From Dipteris shenzhenensis (Eukaryota; Polypodiophyta; Polypodiopsida; Gleicheniales): a stretch of DNA of 64,000 nt. Under the pieces are notes generated by a model. That model made no database searches. It was not told the DNA's origin and saw only the letters and a list, made by a program, of their open reading frames with translations. Position 1 is the stretch's first letter. Every line of letters begins with the position of its first letter. The DNA is taken from NCBI GenBank assembly GCA_047967505.1, contig CM106539.1; one strand, given 5' to 3'. This document shows positions 11,879-24,784 of the stretch, in pieces. The translations under genes and the position numbers were made by a program.

Positions 11879-12060
11879 TGTTCTGTTGAATGAAAAATTG
11901 CAAAACTAAGTTTTGCATCGAAAAATGAATGGTTTAACTGTCACTGTAACGACCATGCTCCAGCCCATGTGGCAGCAAGAGAAGCAAACAGTTGGACAGC
12001 AGCCACAGTGATGTCAAAGGAGCAGATGGCAAGTACACTGCTCCATGTGGCAGTCCTGCA
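11879..12060. repeat. Right copy of the 180-bp direct repeat flanking the KCS pseudogene
   Basis: This is the partner of 10657-10835, in the same orientation. It contains the shared phrases ttgcaaaactaagtttt, tttaactgtcactgtaacg and ccagcccatgtggcagcaag. The sequence just beyond (gctgccacatcatcc) continues with scattered 'gcagcc/gcagtc' phrases that resemble the repeat itself. Confidence 0.75.
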
Positions 12061-13000
12061 CGCTGCCACATCATCCACAGACAGTGTACAGCATAAAGGA
12101 CAGCAAGAGCTACCGTATTGCCACATAAGGCAAAGTACTGGTGCAGGCTGCCGCATCAGCAGTACATGCCAGCAGTCTGAGATCAGCAGCTGGATCTAGC
12201 ACATCAGCAGGTTGGTCTGATACATTTATCTCTAGACTCTGTGAGGATGCCAAAGAGACCCGTTGACATGCTATTTTTTAAAAAAATATTACCGTTCCTT
12301 CTCAGGCCTAGCTGGTAGTTCAACATTGACAGCCATTTGCTTCATCGTATCCCCTATACAAACACAAAAAGGTTCCGTGAACTAAAAATTATGGACTAGT
12401 CAAGATGAAGCAAATCCACCATTGCAAAGTTCGTGTTTGAAGGAATCGAGGCTATGAAACAAATGCATGTACGGGTGCGGGTGTGATGAGCGCCTAAATC
12501 CCAAGCCATCTTTGGATCCTTTCACACATGGGCGGCTGTATTACTGCCCTTGTTGGCACCTCCCCAACGTCATTCTGTGCCACTCCTCAATTCTGTTGTT
12601 GTGGAGTGTGCACATGAAGACTTCAAAGATCTTCGAGAAGGTGGAGCCAATGGGCAATTTGAACCCAAACACATCTAACCCTGCCGAGTCTTGGCAACTT
12701 AGACACCACGAAACTGAAGCTCATCTCTGCATATGAGCCTACAGACTGGCAGTCAGCCAGACCAGGGGCTATTCCAGCCCCAATATAATCCCCCAGCCTC
12801 TCAAATACAGTTTTCCCACCTACAGTGCCTCTCTTTGGATTTGTTCCTGTCTACCCTAGCATACCTAGGTAACATGCAGGGTTTTCTTGTTGTGCGGAAA
12901 TATATGAACATAAATGGGGAACTCAAGCATGAAAGACACAACATCTTCCTAACTATTGTACACTGATTTATTCATCATGCTGGCATAAATATCCTTTCTA
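12061..13000. other. No recognisable gene
   Basis: Two short plus-strand frames (12467-12736 and 12733-12966) have no recognisable domain or splice signals. The stretch is probably old repeat DNA. Confidence 0.4.
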
Positions 13001-13039
13001 CTATCTGTACTTGAGTGCCAAATCTGTACTTTCAAAACT

Positions 13040-15480
13040 GAGCTGAGAACACTCCCCTAACTGCAACTATGGGAGATGGAGCTACCTGCTAAAACAGAAC
13101 ACCAAACCGGAAGGAAATGTGCGGCTGGAGGCTGGGAACTGAATGAGGAAATGGAAGGCAAGGTCCCCCTTATACAGGGGGCTGTAGGGCCCGACTTGAC
13201 CAGCCCAAACAGTACCAGCTACTCAACTGTGGTTTGCTGGCTGGTAGGGCTGGATTTAGCAGCCCTATGGGTTGACTTGGGAGGGGCCAAGGCGCCTTCC
13301 CCAGCCTGTTCCCATACTTGGTGCTGCCCTTTGGGGGGCCCAAACCCTTGCAAATATGCTGCATGGGGTGCTGCAATTTGCTGAAAACGCAGCCAGTTGT
13401 CACTGCAACCTGGGCTTGACCCTGGCACATGTGACATTCCACTCTTCTGAACTTGTTGCTAGGTGGATATCTCACAACGCTTTGCCCTGGCGACCTGAAC
13501 TGCTCCACCATGGCCTGTGAATAGGAATGGACCCATGTAGCTCGTGCCTGGACTAGGGCTCACTGCATACGACAAAATATCTTGGGTCAGACCATGTGTC
13601 ATAATGCTCCCTGGTACAAAGGTGCATGTGACGTTCCCTCCTGCTCAAATTCTAGATGATGGTAGCTCGAGGGACTGAGTGAATGTGATCATGATGACAA
13701 ACTACTGTTTGAAAAGTGACTGTCCTCCCAAAGAACTGCAGAATAGCAATATGGCACCGGGACTGATTTGGTACCGCTCTAAAAGGCTGAGGAAAATTGC
13801 TCTGCTATCGGCGGCTCAAAAAAAACTCTTGAGAACCGGTACTGCAACAAAGCCTGGAAGCCGAACTACTATGGCCAGTCATTCCACCACGTTGCTACTG
13901 CAAACTCCTGATCCATGGGTGGATGGCACTCTAATAGGCTCCTAGAAATATGAACTCCATGCTGTCCTCGTGAACTGCTGAGAACTGACTGGGCTACCGA
14001 GGCGGACACACCTACGCTTTGAAAGGCTAATGGCTTGAAACTAGCTACCAATTGCTTGCATGCACCCTCCCCAATGCAGAAGATCCACCCACATAGAAAT
14101 GCTGGTGCTACTCCATGAATTGCCAGGGTGGTGACAAAGCCACCTAGGCTAGGCAACCAAAACTGAGCTTGGAAACTCTAGAATACTCATATGCACTCTT
14201 GGAAACTGAGGTACTGCTGTCTACACGACCGATGAGAGAAAGCTGGAGTACACCTGTCTCCTCTGCTGGCATGGTAACTGTTGAGGGTAAAACCTTTGCC
14301 ATCCTCCTAGAATCTGGAGCTGTGGATGTAAATGCCTCCCGAAGAACCTGAGTGATGCCAAGCGCTATTGTAGTTGTCTCCCTGAAAATATGAGAGAGAG
14401 GTGGAACTGTGGATGCCTCCCAAAGGAGCTGAGAGGCAACTGGTACTGCAGAGCACCCCTCCAAGGGATAGACTATATTGGATGCTGCCCGAACGAATGG
14501 AGCTCCTGAGCACCCCTCTAATGAATCTACTGAATGAGATGTTGCGTGAAAGGCCTGAAATTGCAAAGAACACCTCGAATGAAATAGCTACGTCTCAAAA
14601 GCACTGAGAGATTGAAGGAATAGATGCTCCTCAAAAGGATGATGAACTATCTAAAGCTGAGGACGCCTCTCAGAGGGACTGACAGATGAATGGTATAGCT
14701 TCTTCCTTAAGGGAAACTGGGATTGAGCCTGCTCTCCTTAGGTACTGAGGAAGGACTAAGACTGATGAGCACACCACTAATGAATGGAACCTGTTGTCAT
14801 CACCAAGGGAACTGCAGGTGTAGACGTTGGCCATTGCTATTGTTGGTGGCTCGAGATCCGATGAAGAGGAAACTGCAAGACTAACCTCCCGGAGTGAAGG
14901 CCACATCTACCTCTGTGCTGATTGGTATTAGAGGAGGGGGTACTGCGGAGGGAACTATATGATCATCCTCACTGATTGCCAACCTCCATACTGCCGTTAG
15001 CTACACATGCTACTCCAGCTGTGAGGGTACCCCCTCTTGCTATGCCTCAAATTGGTATAGCAGACACCTAAAACGCCCCCTCTTGAGCATCAAGGCCAAA
15101 GGGACTAGAAATTGAGCCCACTTATCCTGAACACTCCTAATGAGAAGGTGAAATGTGAGTCATCCCGACTAAAGCTGATGTGGCCAACTAAGGTCCAAGG
15201 GTGGAAGCCCAATAGGATTTGACTGCAGCTGATGAAGAGGCCTGATGGGTGGAAGACCCATCACAGCTACTGCAGCATCTGGGATGCCCCCTAGGGTGGA
15301 AGTCCCAAGGGAACTAACTGTGGTAACTAGACAACCCCCTCGCGTGGTGGACCCAAGAGGCTCATCTACTACGACTGCTGATGGGTCTGAGATGTTTCCA
15401 AGGATGGAAGACCCATCTCCTGTGGTTGGATCTCATAAACTTGAAACAGCCTTGTGGCTACTCCTGTGGTTGAATCAATA
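13040..15480. repeat. Degenerate, internally repetitive block, probably retroelement DNA
   Basis: LTR-like phrases occur at the left (ccccttatacagggg palindrome near 13165; tgtgacattcc at 13430 and tgtgacgttccc at 13627). From about 13660 to 15470 the sequence is a mesh of short repeated phrases (ggtactgc, gatgcctccc, aactgatg, tggaagaccc). Open frames such as 14144-14566 on the minus strand are serine/threonine-rich repeats (EGCSGAPF, EGCSAVPV) of the kind chance repetition produces. No pol or gag domain was found. Confidence 0.4.
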
Positions 15481-15704
15481 AATATGCAACAAAAAGGTCA
15501 ATAGTAAAAGCAACTCTTTTTCACCTCAAAATCATTTGAGAAGAGCACACAGCCTCATTAATGGCTTCCAAGTCTGCACAAGAGTTGGAACCAACGTCAA
15601 AAAATTTATCAATTGCAGGGGAAATTTCTCAAAAATGAAATTGTAGTCAATCCTGATATACATATACGATGGGTATTTGTGAATCATGTATTTAATACAA
15701 AGCT

Positions 15705-15845
15705 ACTACTGGTCATTGCAATTCTGATTGGTCATCCATAGATCCGGAGGCTTCTCCAATGGACATTAATACAGCTGCTATTGGTCAGTACAATTTCTGA
15801 TTTCCAGTCGTCCCATAGATCCGGAGGGTTTTCCAGCAGGCATTC
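15705..15845. repeat. Two-copy tandem duplication, about 75 bp, downstream of the KCS gene
   Basis: 'ctactggtcattgcaattctga' then 'ccatagatccggaggcttctcca' recurs as 'gctattggtcagtacaatttctga' and 'ccatagatccggagggttttcca'. It lies 350-490 bp beyond the KCS stop codon. Confidence 0.8.
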
Positions 15846-16197
15846 ATATAGTATTTCATATCGTGTCATCTCTCTTGATTCTCCCCCCCCACCCCCCGCC
15901 CCAACCCCGAAAAAATTCAACGATGCATGGTGAGCACTCTCTGCCTGTAGACATATGTGGTGCTGATACAGTAACGGAAAATGAGGCATGTTAGCAAAAA
16001 ACCTGCTGGTATTTTTCAGATCTTAACGAACTGGTAAAAATCTCTGTCACAGAGGTTAATACAGCACCATGAGTGCATCTCATCAAGATTTCAATTAATC
16101 TCCTTAGGACTAAAACATGAGAGGATTAAAATGCCTTGTCACAGGCAATCTTGATCACTATCCGATCTGGAATCTATAATGCAAGCAACCCATGTCA

Positions 16198-17757
16198 TCA
16201 ACTAGCCAAGTCAGGAATAGCAACAGGGTACTTGTCGATACAATCTGCCCATGGGCTGTCAGCTTGAGGCTTGACAGTGCGAAGAGCCTGCCACACTGCA
16301 CTATTACATTTAAATCCACTTCCGAAACCAATTTGCCAAACCCTGTTCCCTCTGCGCATCCTGCCCTTGGCCTCCGTATAAGCCAATTCATACCAAATGC
16401 AGGATGATGAAGTATTCCCAAAACGGTGCAATGTCATTCTGGAAGGTTCAACATGCTCAGGAGACAGATGCAAGTTCTTCTGAAGCTCGTCAATAACAGC
16501 TCTACCACCAGCATGAATACAGAAGTGTTCGAATGCAAGATTGAAGTCTGGTATGTACGGCCTCATCTTAAGACTGAACAACTTCTTTGCAACAAGCGTT
16601 CCGAAGAAAAGCAGCTGCTCTGAAATCGGTAAGACAAGAGGTCCTAAGGTTGTGATATTGGTTTTCAATGCATCACCTGCAATCGCCATAAGATCTTTGG
16701 AAAGAGATACACCCAGCTCTCCTGCCTCATCCTGTTGCTGATAGACACAATGGAAAGCCTTATCATCTGCTCCTTTGTGAGTCCTAACCGTGTGTAAAAG
16801 TTTGTACTTGGCTCTTCGTTTTTCTTTTCCCTTGTTAGACAGAAGCACTGCAGCTCCTCCTACTCTGAAAAGACAATTTGGAATAAGCATGGACTTTTGA
16901 TTGCCAAAATACCAATTCTGAGAGATGTTCTCCATACTGACAACGACAGCGTAACTGTTTCGGTGAACTTGCAACAGATCTCTCACAAGATCTATAGCTA
17001 TAACGCCTGCACTGCATCCCATGCCCCCAAGGTTGTAGCTCCTGATGTTTCCTCGCAGCTTGTACTTGTTTACGATCATGGCAGAGAGAGAGGGCGTTGG
17101 ATTGAAGAGACTGCAATTCACCACTAGGATACCGATATCTTTGGGGTGTACACGAGTACGTTGAAAAAGGTTGTCCAATGCACCAAACATGACCTGCTCT
17201 GCCTCAGCACGAGCTGCTGCCATTGTCGGCTGCGGTGGTAACTGATGCATGGCAGGAGGCAGGTATGTCTCTTCCCCCAACCCCGATCGCTCTAGAATTT
17301 TCCTTTGAAATTCCAAGCTCTGTTCATCAAAATTCCCGGAATTCTCCGAGTGCCTCATGAAAAAAGAAAAAGGGACCTTCAGCTCCTCGGGAGGCTTGTA
17401 GCATGCGTAGTCAATCAGATAAACAGACTTTTGCCTGGACATTACATACACAGTACTCCCACAGACAAGCGCGGCTGAGCAGAGAAGGACATTAACCAGA
17501 TTAAAGCGAAGGTGAACCCAAAGCTGCCACAGATCTTGAGGGCCGAGTCGACCCACCTCTAGCAATATGCCCAACGTGAGAGGAACGAAGAGCAGTTTCA
17601 AAAGATGCGTAATAAGGTAATGGTAACCCAACTTGACATATTTCAAGTTGACGCTCTGCAAGAAGTCTGGCAGCCTCCTTCCGTTGTGGATTTGCACGGC
17701 GACCACTTCATTGGAGGAAGCCGGATTGGGCTTCTCAGATCTACGTGCATGAGCCAT
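16198..17757 (-). CDS. KCS: 3-ketoacyl-CoA synthase (very-long-chain fatty acid elongase condensing enzyme)
   Basis: This 519-residue single-exon protein condenses malonyl-CoA with a long acyl-CoA, the first and substrate-selecting step of the ER fatty-acid elongase, feeding cuticular wax, suberin, sphingolipids and seed lipids. Two N-terminal membrane segments are visible (about 41-66 and 84-106), then the FAE1/CUT1-type condensing domain and the chalcone/stilbene-synthase-like C-terminal domain. The catalytic triad is present: Cys248 in GGMGCSAG, His415 in [10 protein letters not shown], Asn448 in RFGNTSSS. The block [10 protein letters not shown], then NCLFRVGG, is typical of the family. 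Length and lack of introns match most plant KCS genes. The start ATG at 17757 gives a normal KCS N-terminus. About 500 bp of upstream DNA is partly duplicated next to the pseudogene copy at 10.8 kb. Which KCS subfamily, and so which chain length, cannot be told by eye. Confidence 0.96.
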   Translation of the reverse strand: MAHARRSEKPNPASSNEVVAVQIHNGRRLPDFLQSVNLKYVKLGYHYLITHLLKLLFVPLTLGILLEVGRLGPQDLWQLWVHLRFNLVNVLLCSAALVCGSTVYVMSRQKSVYLIDYACYKPPEELKVPFSFFMRHSENSGNFDEQSLEFQRKILERSGLGEETYLPPAMHQLPPQPTMAAARAEAEQVMFGALDNLFQRTRVHPKDIGILVVNCSLFNPTPSLSAMIVNKYKLRGNIRSYNLGGMGCSAGVIAIDLVRDLLQVHRNSYAVVVSMENISQNWYFGNQKSMLIPNCLFRVGGAAVLLSNKGKEKRRAKYKLLHTVRTHKGADDKAFHCVYQQQDEAGELGVSLSKDLMAIAGDALKTNITTLGPLVLPISEQLLFFGTLVAKKLFSLKMRPYIPDFNLAFEHFCIHAGGRAVIDELQKNLHLSPEHVEPSRMTLHRFGNTSSSCIWYELAYTEAKGRMRRGNRVWQIGFGSGFKCNSAVWQALRTVKPQADSPWADCIDKYPVAIPDLAS

Positions 17758-18252
17758 GGTTTCGAGGCCTGAGATCGAAGGACAACACCGATTGTTAAGG
17801 GGAGGCAGGGAGTCTGCAAGAGACGCTGAGCGGTTGCAAAGTGTGAGGGAAAATGGAGAGCGGTATACTGTATGAAGCTGTGGATAGCATTGGAGGCTAC
17901 TGAGCGAAGCCGGCTATACGAGGAAGCCAAATAAAGAGCAAAAGGCGTCAAAAGCAAAGAGTTTGTGTTGTATTTGTCACGAAAGCCAGATGCGAGGTCC
18001 AAGCACGGCGCCGCCCCCGCCCTCCCCTCTTCTCATGTTAATACTAGGAAAAGGCAGTAGAACTGTAATAAGCAACCAAAAAGGGCTGGATTTGCAGAAC
18101 GTTCTGCGGAGACCAAATTGCAGAAATCAGAGAAGACGGAAAGATTGATTGGCAGAGCTTTCCTGATGTGAGGACCCAGCGGAGGAGCTTCTTCCCGATT
18201 CAAAAGAGTCACAAATTGTGATTATTTCACACCACCTACTTTTGGTGCATTG
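17758..18252 (-). promoter_or_regulatory. Upstream region of the KCS gene (5' leader and promoter)
   Basis: About 500 bp separate the KCS start codon from LINE-derived DNA. The part at 18072-18252 is also present beside the pseudogene copy (11630-11832), so the duplicated unit included promoter-side DNA. A weak TATA-like ctttattt is seen on the minus strand near 17930. No element is certain. Confidence 0.4.
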
Positions 18253-18489
18253 CATGCCATTCGTCCTCCAACTCCCTTCGTTACATTTTCCAAGTTGCAC
18301 TTTGACCCCACTTCCCCGGATACTTTCTATAATTTGAAAAAGAAAATTCACATGACACACACACGTGTCCTAGGACAAACTCCGATCATAGATGATCTCC
18401 CAGTCTTCATTTTTGGTTACCAAAATGGCCTCAAATACAAATTCAAAAACATTCTCTCCCAAAATTTTAAGGTTTTTTTCTCAACTTAA

Positions 18490-20870
18490 CAATTCACCTG
18501 ACAAGAAACCTCGGTTTTTGGTGAACATTGGTTGCAACGCAACCCCCATACAGATGGAAATGTGCCTCCATAGCTACCCTGCAGAGCGAGCATACAGGAG
18601 AAATATTCCACCAACTGCCAAGTCTATCTTTAGTAGACAACTTACAAGTCAAATTTTGCCAAAGAAAGAAGTTCAATTTATGAGAAGGAGTTGCTTGGAG
18701 TAATGTCCATAGGTGCTCACTACCTCCACTTCTCTCGAGCAAGTAAAAAGATGCCAACATATAGCTCAGAAGCAAAATCTGCTAGTGTTAGCCGCTCTGC
18801 AGCTCTTTCCCATTACTAGTGATCCACCCCTTAAAAAAACTTTGTCATGCCAGCCTAGTATTAGTCGGCCATGTGGGTTTGACCCTACAGAAAGTGGCTG
18901 GCACAAGTTCCTTTTCCGTTACGGTTAGCTAGAATCACTGCACAATTGAGTCAATGGAGCACCATTCCTTTCTTGCTGCATCCCACAAATATTCCCAAGT
19001 GCACATACCTCAATTATTCAGCGTCTCAGCCATCCACGGGCTTATTTGGATTGGTGCTACTAAGCGCCATGGATGAATCCAAATATTCAAACTTAGTATA
19101 GCATCTCCTCTAAGGGACCTTGCACCTTATCAGCACAGCAATCACCCAATCGTTTTCTTCAAACCACAATGAGCTTAGAGAGTATTTCTAAATGGCGTAG
19201 TGGAATTGAAAATTTGCTGAGAAGAAGCTCCTACCAAGTGGCCGAACCTCTGGATATCCCTAGTACCCCTTACTCTTGAATTAGGCATCTAGATATGATT
19301 GTTGAGCAGACTGCAGCTTAAGGACCACCCGTAATAACGGAGGCCTGCACACCAAGAAGGCAGCAAGCATTTAGAAATAAGGTCAAATCAAAGCCCAAAC
19401 CCTCCAATAGCATTGATAGAAGTCAATGGGGATTCCGTCAGGACCCAGACACAGATTTAAGCTCGGCATCCGAAAACGGTCGTTGAAGCATTAGACATTC
19501 AAAATAAAAAATAAATCGTTGCATTGGTTGGAGAAAAGTATGCACATGTGCCTCATAATCTTCTACAACGGGAGGGGAAGACCCCACTGTACTTGAGAGA
19601 TGCCATCTAAACACTTCAGCAATGCTCTCATCTCCACTTATCTCGGTTCCCTACTCATCTAGAATAACTAAAATGTTTTCCTTGCTTCTTTTATCACTGA
19701 CACTCCTAAAAAAGAATTATGAGCACCGATCGCCAACATCCATCCATCTAAGTCCTTCTTGTACCTTAGCTGCTGCAAGTTTACAATGCTCCAATATTTG
19801 GAGATGCACTTTAATGACTTGAAGCAGTGGAGGAAGATACAGATCCTAGGGAGACTCCTGAGTGGCAACTAAGACTGAAGCATGCAAACTATGGAGCGCA
19901 TTCTCATCTCTCAAGCTTGCCAGCGACTATGGTCCTTCCATACTAGTGTGATAGCTTCCAAGCATGCCTCCCAACGCTTGATAGGACATGAAATGATGTT
20001 GCTAGCCTCCTTCCATGCCTGGTCAATAGCAGGATCAAAGGAAGGCCTCCCAAAGAACCACATATTCATTTTGAAAGGAAGGGTTGCGCTCTATGCATGG
20101 AGCAGCTAAACTAAAATTTTATGGGTAAATGACCAGACACAAACAGGATCCAAATAGAACATCACCTTGTATTCTTAGATCCCCAACCACTAAGCAGCAT
20201 TATCTAAAATGTAGACCAAATCCAATCTAGCTGCCCTCCATGACTCATCATTATGGTGACTTTGCTATGTGAAACGGCATACGTGACTTATTCTAGTGAG
20301 ATCACACCAATCAACAAATCCCACAGATGTAGAAAACTTTAGCCAAGCAACTTGCTCTGATTGTGTGAGTCTAACTGAGGGGTGAGAGTGGTCATTTGTC
20401 CTTAGCGCCATATTCCAGTCGCCACATAGTATTGTATGTTTGCCAATACAAAAAGTCGCCAAGCGATCCCATAATTCCTCCCGATTTTCAGGGTAGTTAG
20501 GGGTGTATACTTATCGGGACATACTGACAACCCTTGTCGACAGTGCTAGTCACCCTAAATCTCAACCCATAATCGTAATTCGTCCACGTGAGTGGTATCA
20601 GCTACTTTAACATAATGTGTAATAATTGCAAAATCAACGAGCTATACCGACAATCTAGAAACCTCCAACATTAATCAAACCTCACTCTACCAAAAACTAG
20701 ACGTGACCCACCATGCATCACTCCCATCATCCTGTGCCACATGATAAGCAAAACCACACATGCGGCAAAAATGCCGCACATGGTCATGGTAGGATTGTCC
20801 TTCAAGGATTATAGGCACTCAAAAAAACGTCCAAGTCCCCTTTGCTCTAGGAAAATTTTTGTATCATTGG
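18490..20870 (-). pseudogene. L1-type non-LTR retrotransposon (LINE) ORF2 remnant
   Basis: Read on the minus strand from high to low coordinates, the parts come in L1 order. A degenerate CCHC knuckle (FCRMCGFAYHVAQD, last Cys replaced) is near 20765-20810. The endonuclease follows near 20400-20460 (ILCGDWNMALRTND, carrying the GDWN active-site loop). An SFLGVSVIKEARK segment is near 19680-19720. The reverse transcriptase entry GPDGIPIDFYQ is near 19425-19455. A C-terminal zf-RVT-like domain (NFFLWQNLTCKLSTKDRL, then CSLC and a spaced Cys) is at 18560-18690. Between RT entry and the zinc domain only about 0.7 kb remains, so most of the RT, including its catalytic motif, has been deleted. Stops are frequent. 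The element is dead and lies upstream of the KCS gene. Confidence 0.8.
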
Positions 20871-21189
20871 AAAGTGCAAAAGTTGATTGAGGTGGCCACA
20901 CAAGCTCCAAAGGCTGGGCCTCATCAATGGTCGTGTAGGTGTATGGTCACTAGGGCTACATAGGTACCTCTTCTACCTCCATTTCATGCATGGAATCCTC
21001 CCCGGAGCTATCACTTTGAACCACAAATGCCTATGGTTGATTTGGTTGAGAGGAGCTAGATGACTGCGAACTTTAGCAAGGTCTCATTATTGCGGCGGTG
21101 AACTCTTTCATCAAATCTTCTTTAGCTTTGGCATTGCTTCCGATCTTGCATCCATTTTGGATAGGGTGTACCATTGGTCATTAAACTAA

Positions 21190-21545
21190 TAGATTAGTTG
21201 GTATGCAGGTATGACATGTGTGTGTGTGTAGTGTGAGAGATGTGAATTTAGCTCATGCTTTGAGAGTGTGGAATGAAATTGTGTGACACAATTATTGATG
21301 CAATCTACTATGTGCTTATGCAAAAGTGTGTGAGTGCACGTGACCTAAAAACTAGGTAGGGACTAACTATATGCTTATCTGATTGGAATTTCACAGGGCA
21401 CCTAGGACTCAAATAACAACTCTGAGCCCTAGTTTGAAATCAATTAGGCTACCTATATGTGCAAACATGGAAATATGCTAGTGAGTGTGTAGATAATAAT
21501 CTAGTCCTAACTAAGAGATATTTGGGGCTCCCAAATCTTTTATTT
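21190..21545 (-). mobile_element. Gypsy LTR remnant matching the 38.7-39.0 kb LTR in inverse orientation
   Basis: The minus strand reads 'ggagccccaaat', 'ctacacactcactagcatat', 'aagcatatagttagtccctac', 'cacgtgcactcacac' and 'agattgcatcaataat', in the same order as 38660-38975 on the plus strand. It follows the integrase remnant at 21600-22060 at the same distance as in the other copy, so both belong to one family. Confidence 0.75.
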
Positions 21546-21599
21546 TGTTGATGTTGACTTGCAATTTGTCGTAGCTGAGTTGGTGTTGTTGTAGTAGTG

Positions 21600-22060
21600 C
21601 TTGAGTCTACTACCATTGATTATCAATTTGAATTGCACTCCATTCAAAATTTTGAGGAGCACTATGGCAATGGGATTGATCTTCTTGACTTTATAAGGTC
21701 CTTGGCCTTAATACTTTAATTGGCCCCTATGCGTTTTTTGCAATTGTAGAGCAAGACAAGATTACCTTCATTAATCTCCTCATCCTTGAGATTTCTATCA
21801 AACCATGCCTTCATCTTTTTTCTGATGTCATTGCATGGTAGGATCTTAACCTCATTTCAGTATGCTTCTCAAGTCCAAGTAATCATACTTCGAGGGATTC
21901 TTTATCAGTGAGGCACTCTTGTACTTCCACTCGTAGACTAGGGATAATGAAGTCTAATGGGACTACTGCCTCCAAACCATATACTAGTTGGAATGGTGTA
22001 AAACCTATGTTCACCTTTAAATTGGTTGTGTAGGCCCATACTTCATTGACAAATTGTGTT
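21600..22060 (-). pseudogene. Ty3/gypsy polyprotein C-terminus (integrase end), second copy of the 34-39 kb family
   Basis: The minus strand translates to VWAYTTNLKVN, FQLVYGLEAVVPLDFIIPSL and, further on, KAWFDRNLKDEEINEGNLVLLYN. These align with the C-terminal integrase part of the gypsy element at 38154-38480. Later stops show decay. Upstream (22060-23990) no further pol domain could be recognised, so most of the element is lost or too diverged. Confidence 0.8.
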
Positions 22061-23990
22061 CCTTAGTCAGAGTCCTTAGTCAGAGACTAGTTCTTTTGGC
22101 TTGAGAACCTCACCATAAGTGAGTACGAGATCAATACCAATGGATGACCAGCTGCTACATAATGTCCTGATCTCAAATGATCATCCAAAATAGCTCGAGT
22201 GACCCTTTCTATGATGAGGATGGAATCAACCTTCCACCAATGGATGTCTGTCAGTCCTAGATTTATGCCTAAAATTTAGGATTTGGTGCAGAGCTTGCTG
22301 CGTTGTAGATTACATGATGTGAAAGATCCCTCTAGTGGATTTGTACTTCTATATATGATCTACATTTCTTATGAAAGGATTAGAGAAATCCAATGTTGAG
22401 ATTTAGAGTAAAGGCACCTCCAATTTAGGAGCTTTCATAGAACTGCTAAATGCTATCCAAGTGGACTTGACCTCCTTCATCATTGTGTCCACATGGCAAT
22501 GACATTATGCTTAACGAAATATCCAAATACATGAAATTGAAGTCTAATGCATGTCCTTTAATGCTATATAGTTGATTATGCTATGATTTGTTCTTTGGTT
22601 GCACAAGTTAGGCTCAAAATGCATGCATAATCCCAATACATACTATAAGAGCTAAATGCACACTAATGCTTTGAAAAGCCAATATAATCGAGTACTTATG
22701 TCACTTGGAAATGTGACCTACATCAGTACCATAGAAAAATAGATTAACCATTAAAGGTGCATGAGATCCAGGTCCACCCTAATCCCCTCATGCCAATTTG
22801 TTGATAGTTGTGTCAATCTCCTCAAGCTTGCCTCAAATCCCCTTTAATGTGCGACAAAACCGCTCCTTCATCTTCTCAAGGAGGTAGCACGATCTCCCAA
22901 AGAGCAGGCGGGCCCACTATCTCCCTATGCCTAAAAGATGTGTATGCTACTTAGTAGCCCAAGATGTGCCCCCCTGATCTCAAACTTGGATGATTGGCAC
23001 TCGAACTCTTCTTTGCATTCACTTTGGGCTAGAGTGGATGAACTATTTACAGAGAGATCACGCCACACCCTCTCCAAAAGAAGTTTCAAATAAGCCTACT
23101 AAGCTATCACGTAAATCATCTAGGAAGAACCAACATGACACGATGTATGAGGACATGGCCAAAAGGACCTCGTTCACCACAATTACCATATCTACCATAA
23201 GCTGAAGCATATCCTTTCACAACCTATCTAACAAAAAAGTTATCTCATCCTTTGACATGTCCTGATATGTGTTAACCCATGCTATATCTCTTCAAAATGT
23301 CGTAGTTTGCAGTTGAGATTGAGCACTAAATAAATGATATCCTTAAACCACAATAGTGTGTCCTAGTTGGGAACTTTGTTAACAGTGTAGGTCTTCTAAC
23401 TCTCTCGCTTAGGGTTGTTCTCTAGCCCCCTTCCCTTTCCTTTTCATGGGAGAGGCATTGGGACATTTCCTCAAATCACAGATGACCATCCTTGTGGGTA
23501 TGCATCTCTTGATCCGGTAGTAGGAGTTGCTGGACTCAAAGTTCATAAATGCTATGGGGCACTGACCTAGACTTGTGATGGATTTCCTTGGGACTGTGGG
23601 GTGTATGGGATGGGATTGATTAGAGAGCAGCATGGGTGTTGATACAATCTTCATTGGGGACTTTTTGGTTCAAGTACGTGCTCTAAGGTTTGAAGGAGGG
23701 TGATCAAATGGTTCAACGTGTTTAGCTCTTCATGTTCATGAAAGGCCATGTGTGCTGCATGAATACAATGTGGCCATATTCTCTTGACGTGGCTGACTAA
23801 TCATATTCAAAAGTTTTCGTATATCAATGTGCAAAGGCGGTGATGAAGGTCCTTTTCCTCGGTGCACGATGGTCTGGTCTTCAGTTATTACAGAGAAGAG
23901 TTGTTTTTGGCCTACCCATGAGAAGGTCTAATTGGAGGTTCAACTTTGAGAAGCTAAAAATGTTGATTTTTCAAAATTCCCATTTGTATT
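22060..23990. other. No recognisable gene, probably decayed retroelement
   Basis: This stretch follows the integrase remnant on its upstream side, so it may be diverged pol sequence, but no RT, RNase H or zinc motif was found. A minus-strand frame at 23409-23654 (81 codons, ending in basic MKRKGKG) looks weakly coding but is unassigned. Confidence 0.4.
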
Positions 23991-24006
23991 TTTGTGATTG
24001 GGTTAA

Positions 24007-24303
<297 letters not shown>

Positions 24304-24664
24304 ATTCCCCCCTTTTTCGTGTACCATCTCGAGTGGGCCACATGAATGAATTTCATATTTTTTATAATTGGCTATGTAGTAGCTTGTAGATTGGAATTTA
24401 TTATGTCGTAGTCGTGAGGTTAACTAGTCATGAAAGTCTGAGTCTTTTGTACACAGTAACAAGCCTAGTTGAGGAACTAAGCCTGAGACGTCTCATATGC
24501 CATAAAGGCAGATGCTCCAAGGGGTGTCTTACAAGGTGGGACTTGCACGGCCTAACTAGACCTAGGCGTCTTAAGATGCAATTTGACAAAAAAAGAGAGA
24601 AGATTTCGTGGATTCCTCCAGCAAATGATGGGTCGAGGTAGATGCTGTAGCTCAGGACATTTTT

Positions 24665-24740
24665 GGCAAAGTCGATGAAGTTTAGGGTTTAGGGTTTAGG
24701 CCATTGTTGGCAAAGCCGGTGAAGTTTAGGGTTTAGGCAT
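24665..24740. repeat. Short telomere-like TTTAGGG units in a 44-bp doublet
   Basis: tttaggg-type units occur 2.9 times at 24681-24700 and about 1.9 times at 24725-24737. Each run is preceded by 'ggcaaag(tc/cc)g(a/g)tgaag', so a 44-bp unit is doubled. This is the plant telomere motif at an interstitial site, about 60 bp before the Penelope-like RT fragment. Confidence 0.75.
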
Positions 24741-24784
24741 GCCTTTTTCTTTGTCACATGGAGAACATGCAGTTTACTAGGCAA

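Noticed and set aside
14144-14566. 140-codon serine/threonine-rich minus-strand frame
   Set aside because: Internally repetitive and inside a degenerate repeat block; no domain and no supporting start or splice context.
16835-17127. Frames on both strands inside the KCS gene
   Set aside because: They are out-of-frame shadows; the same shadow frame appears in the pseudogene because the two sequences are homologous.
24681-24737. A true chromosome end
   Set aside because: Only two or three TTTAGGG units in each run, with ordinary sequence continuing on both sides.
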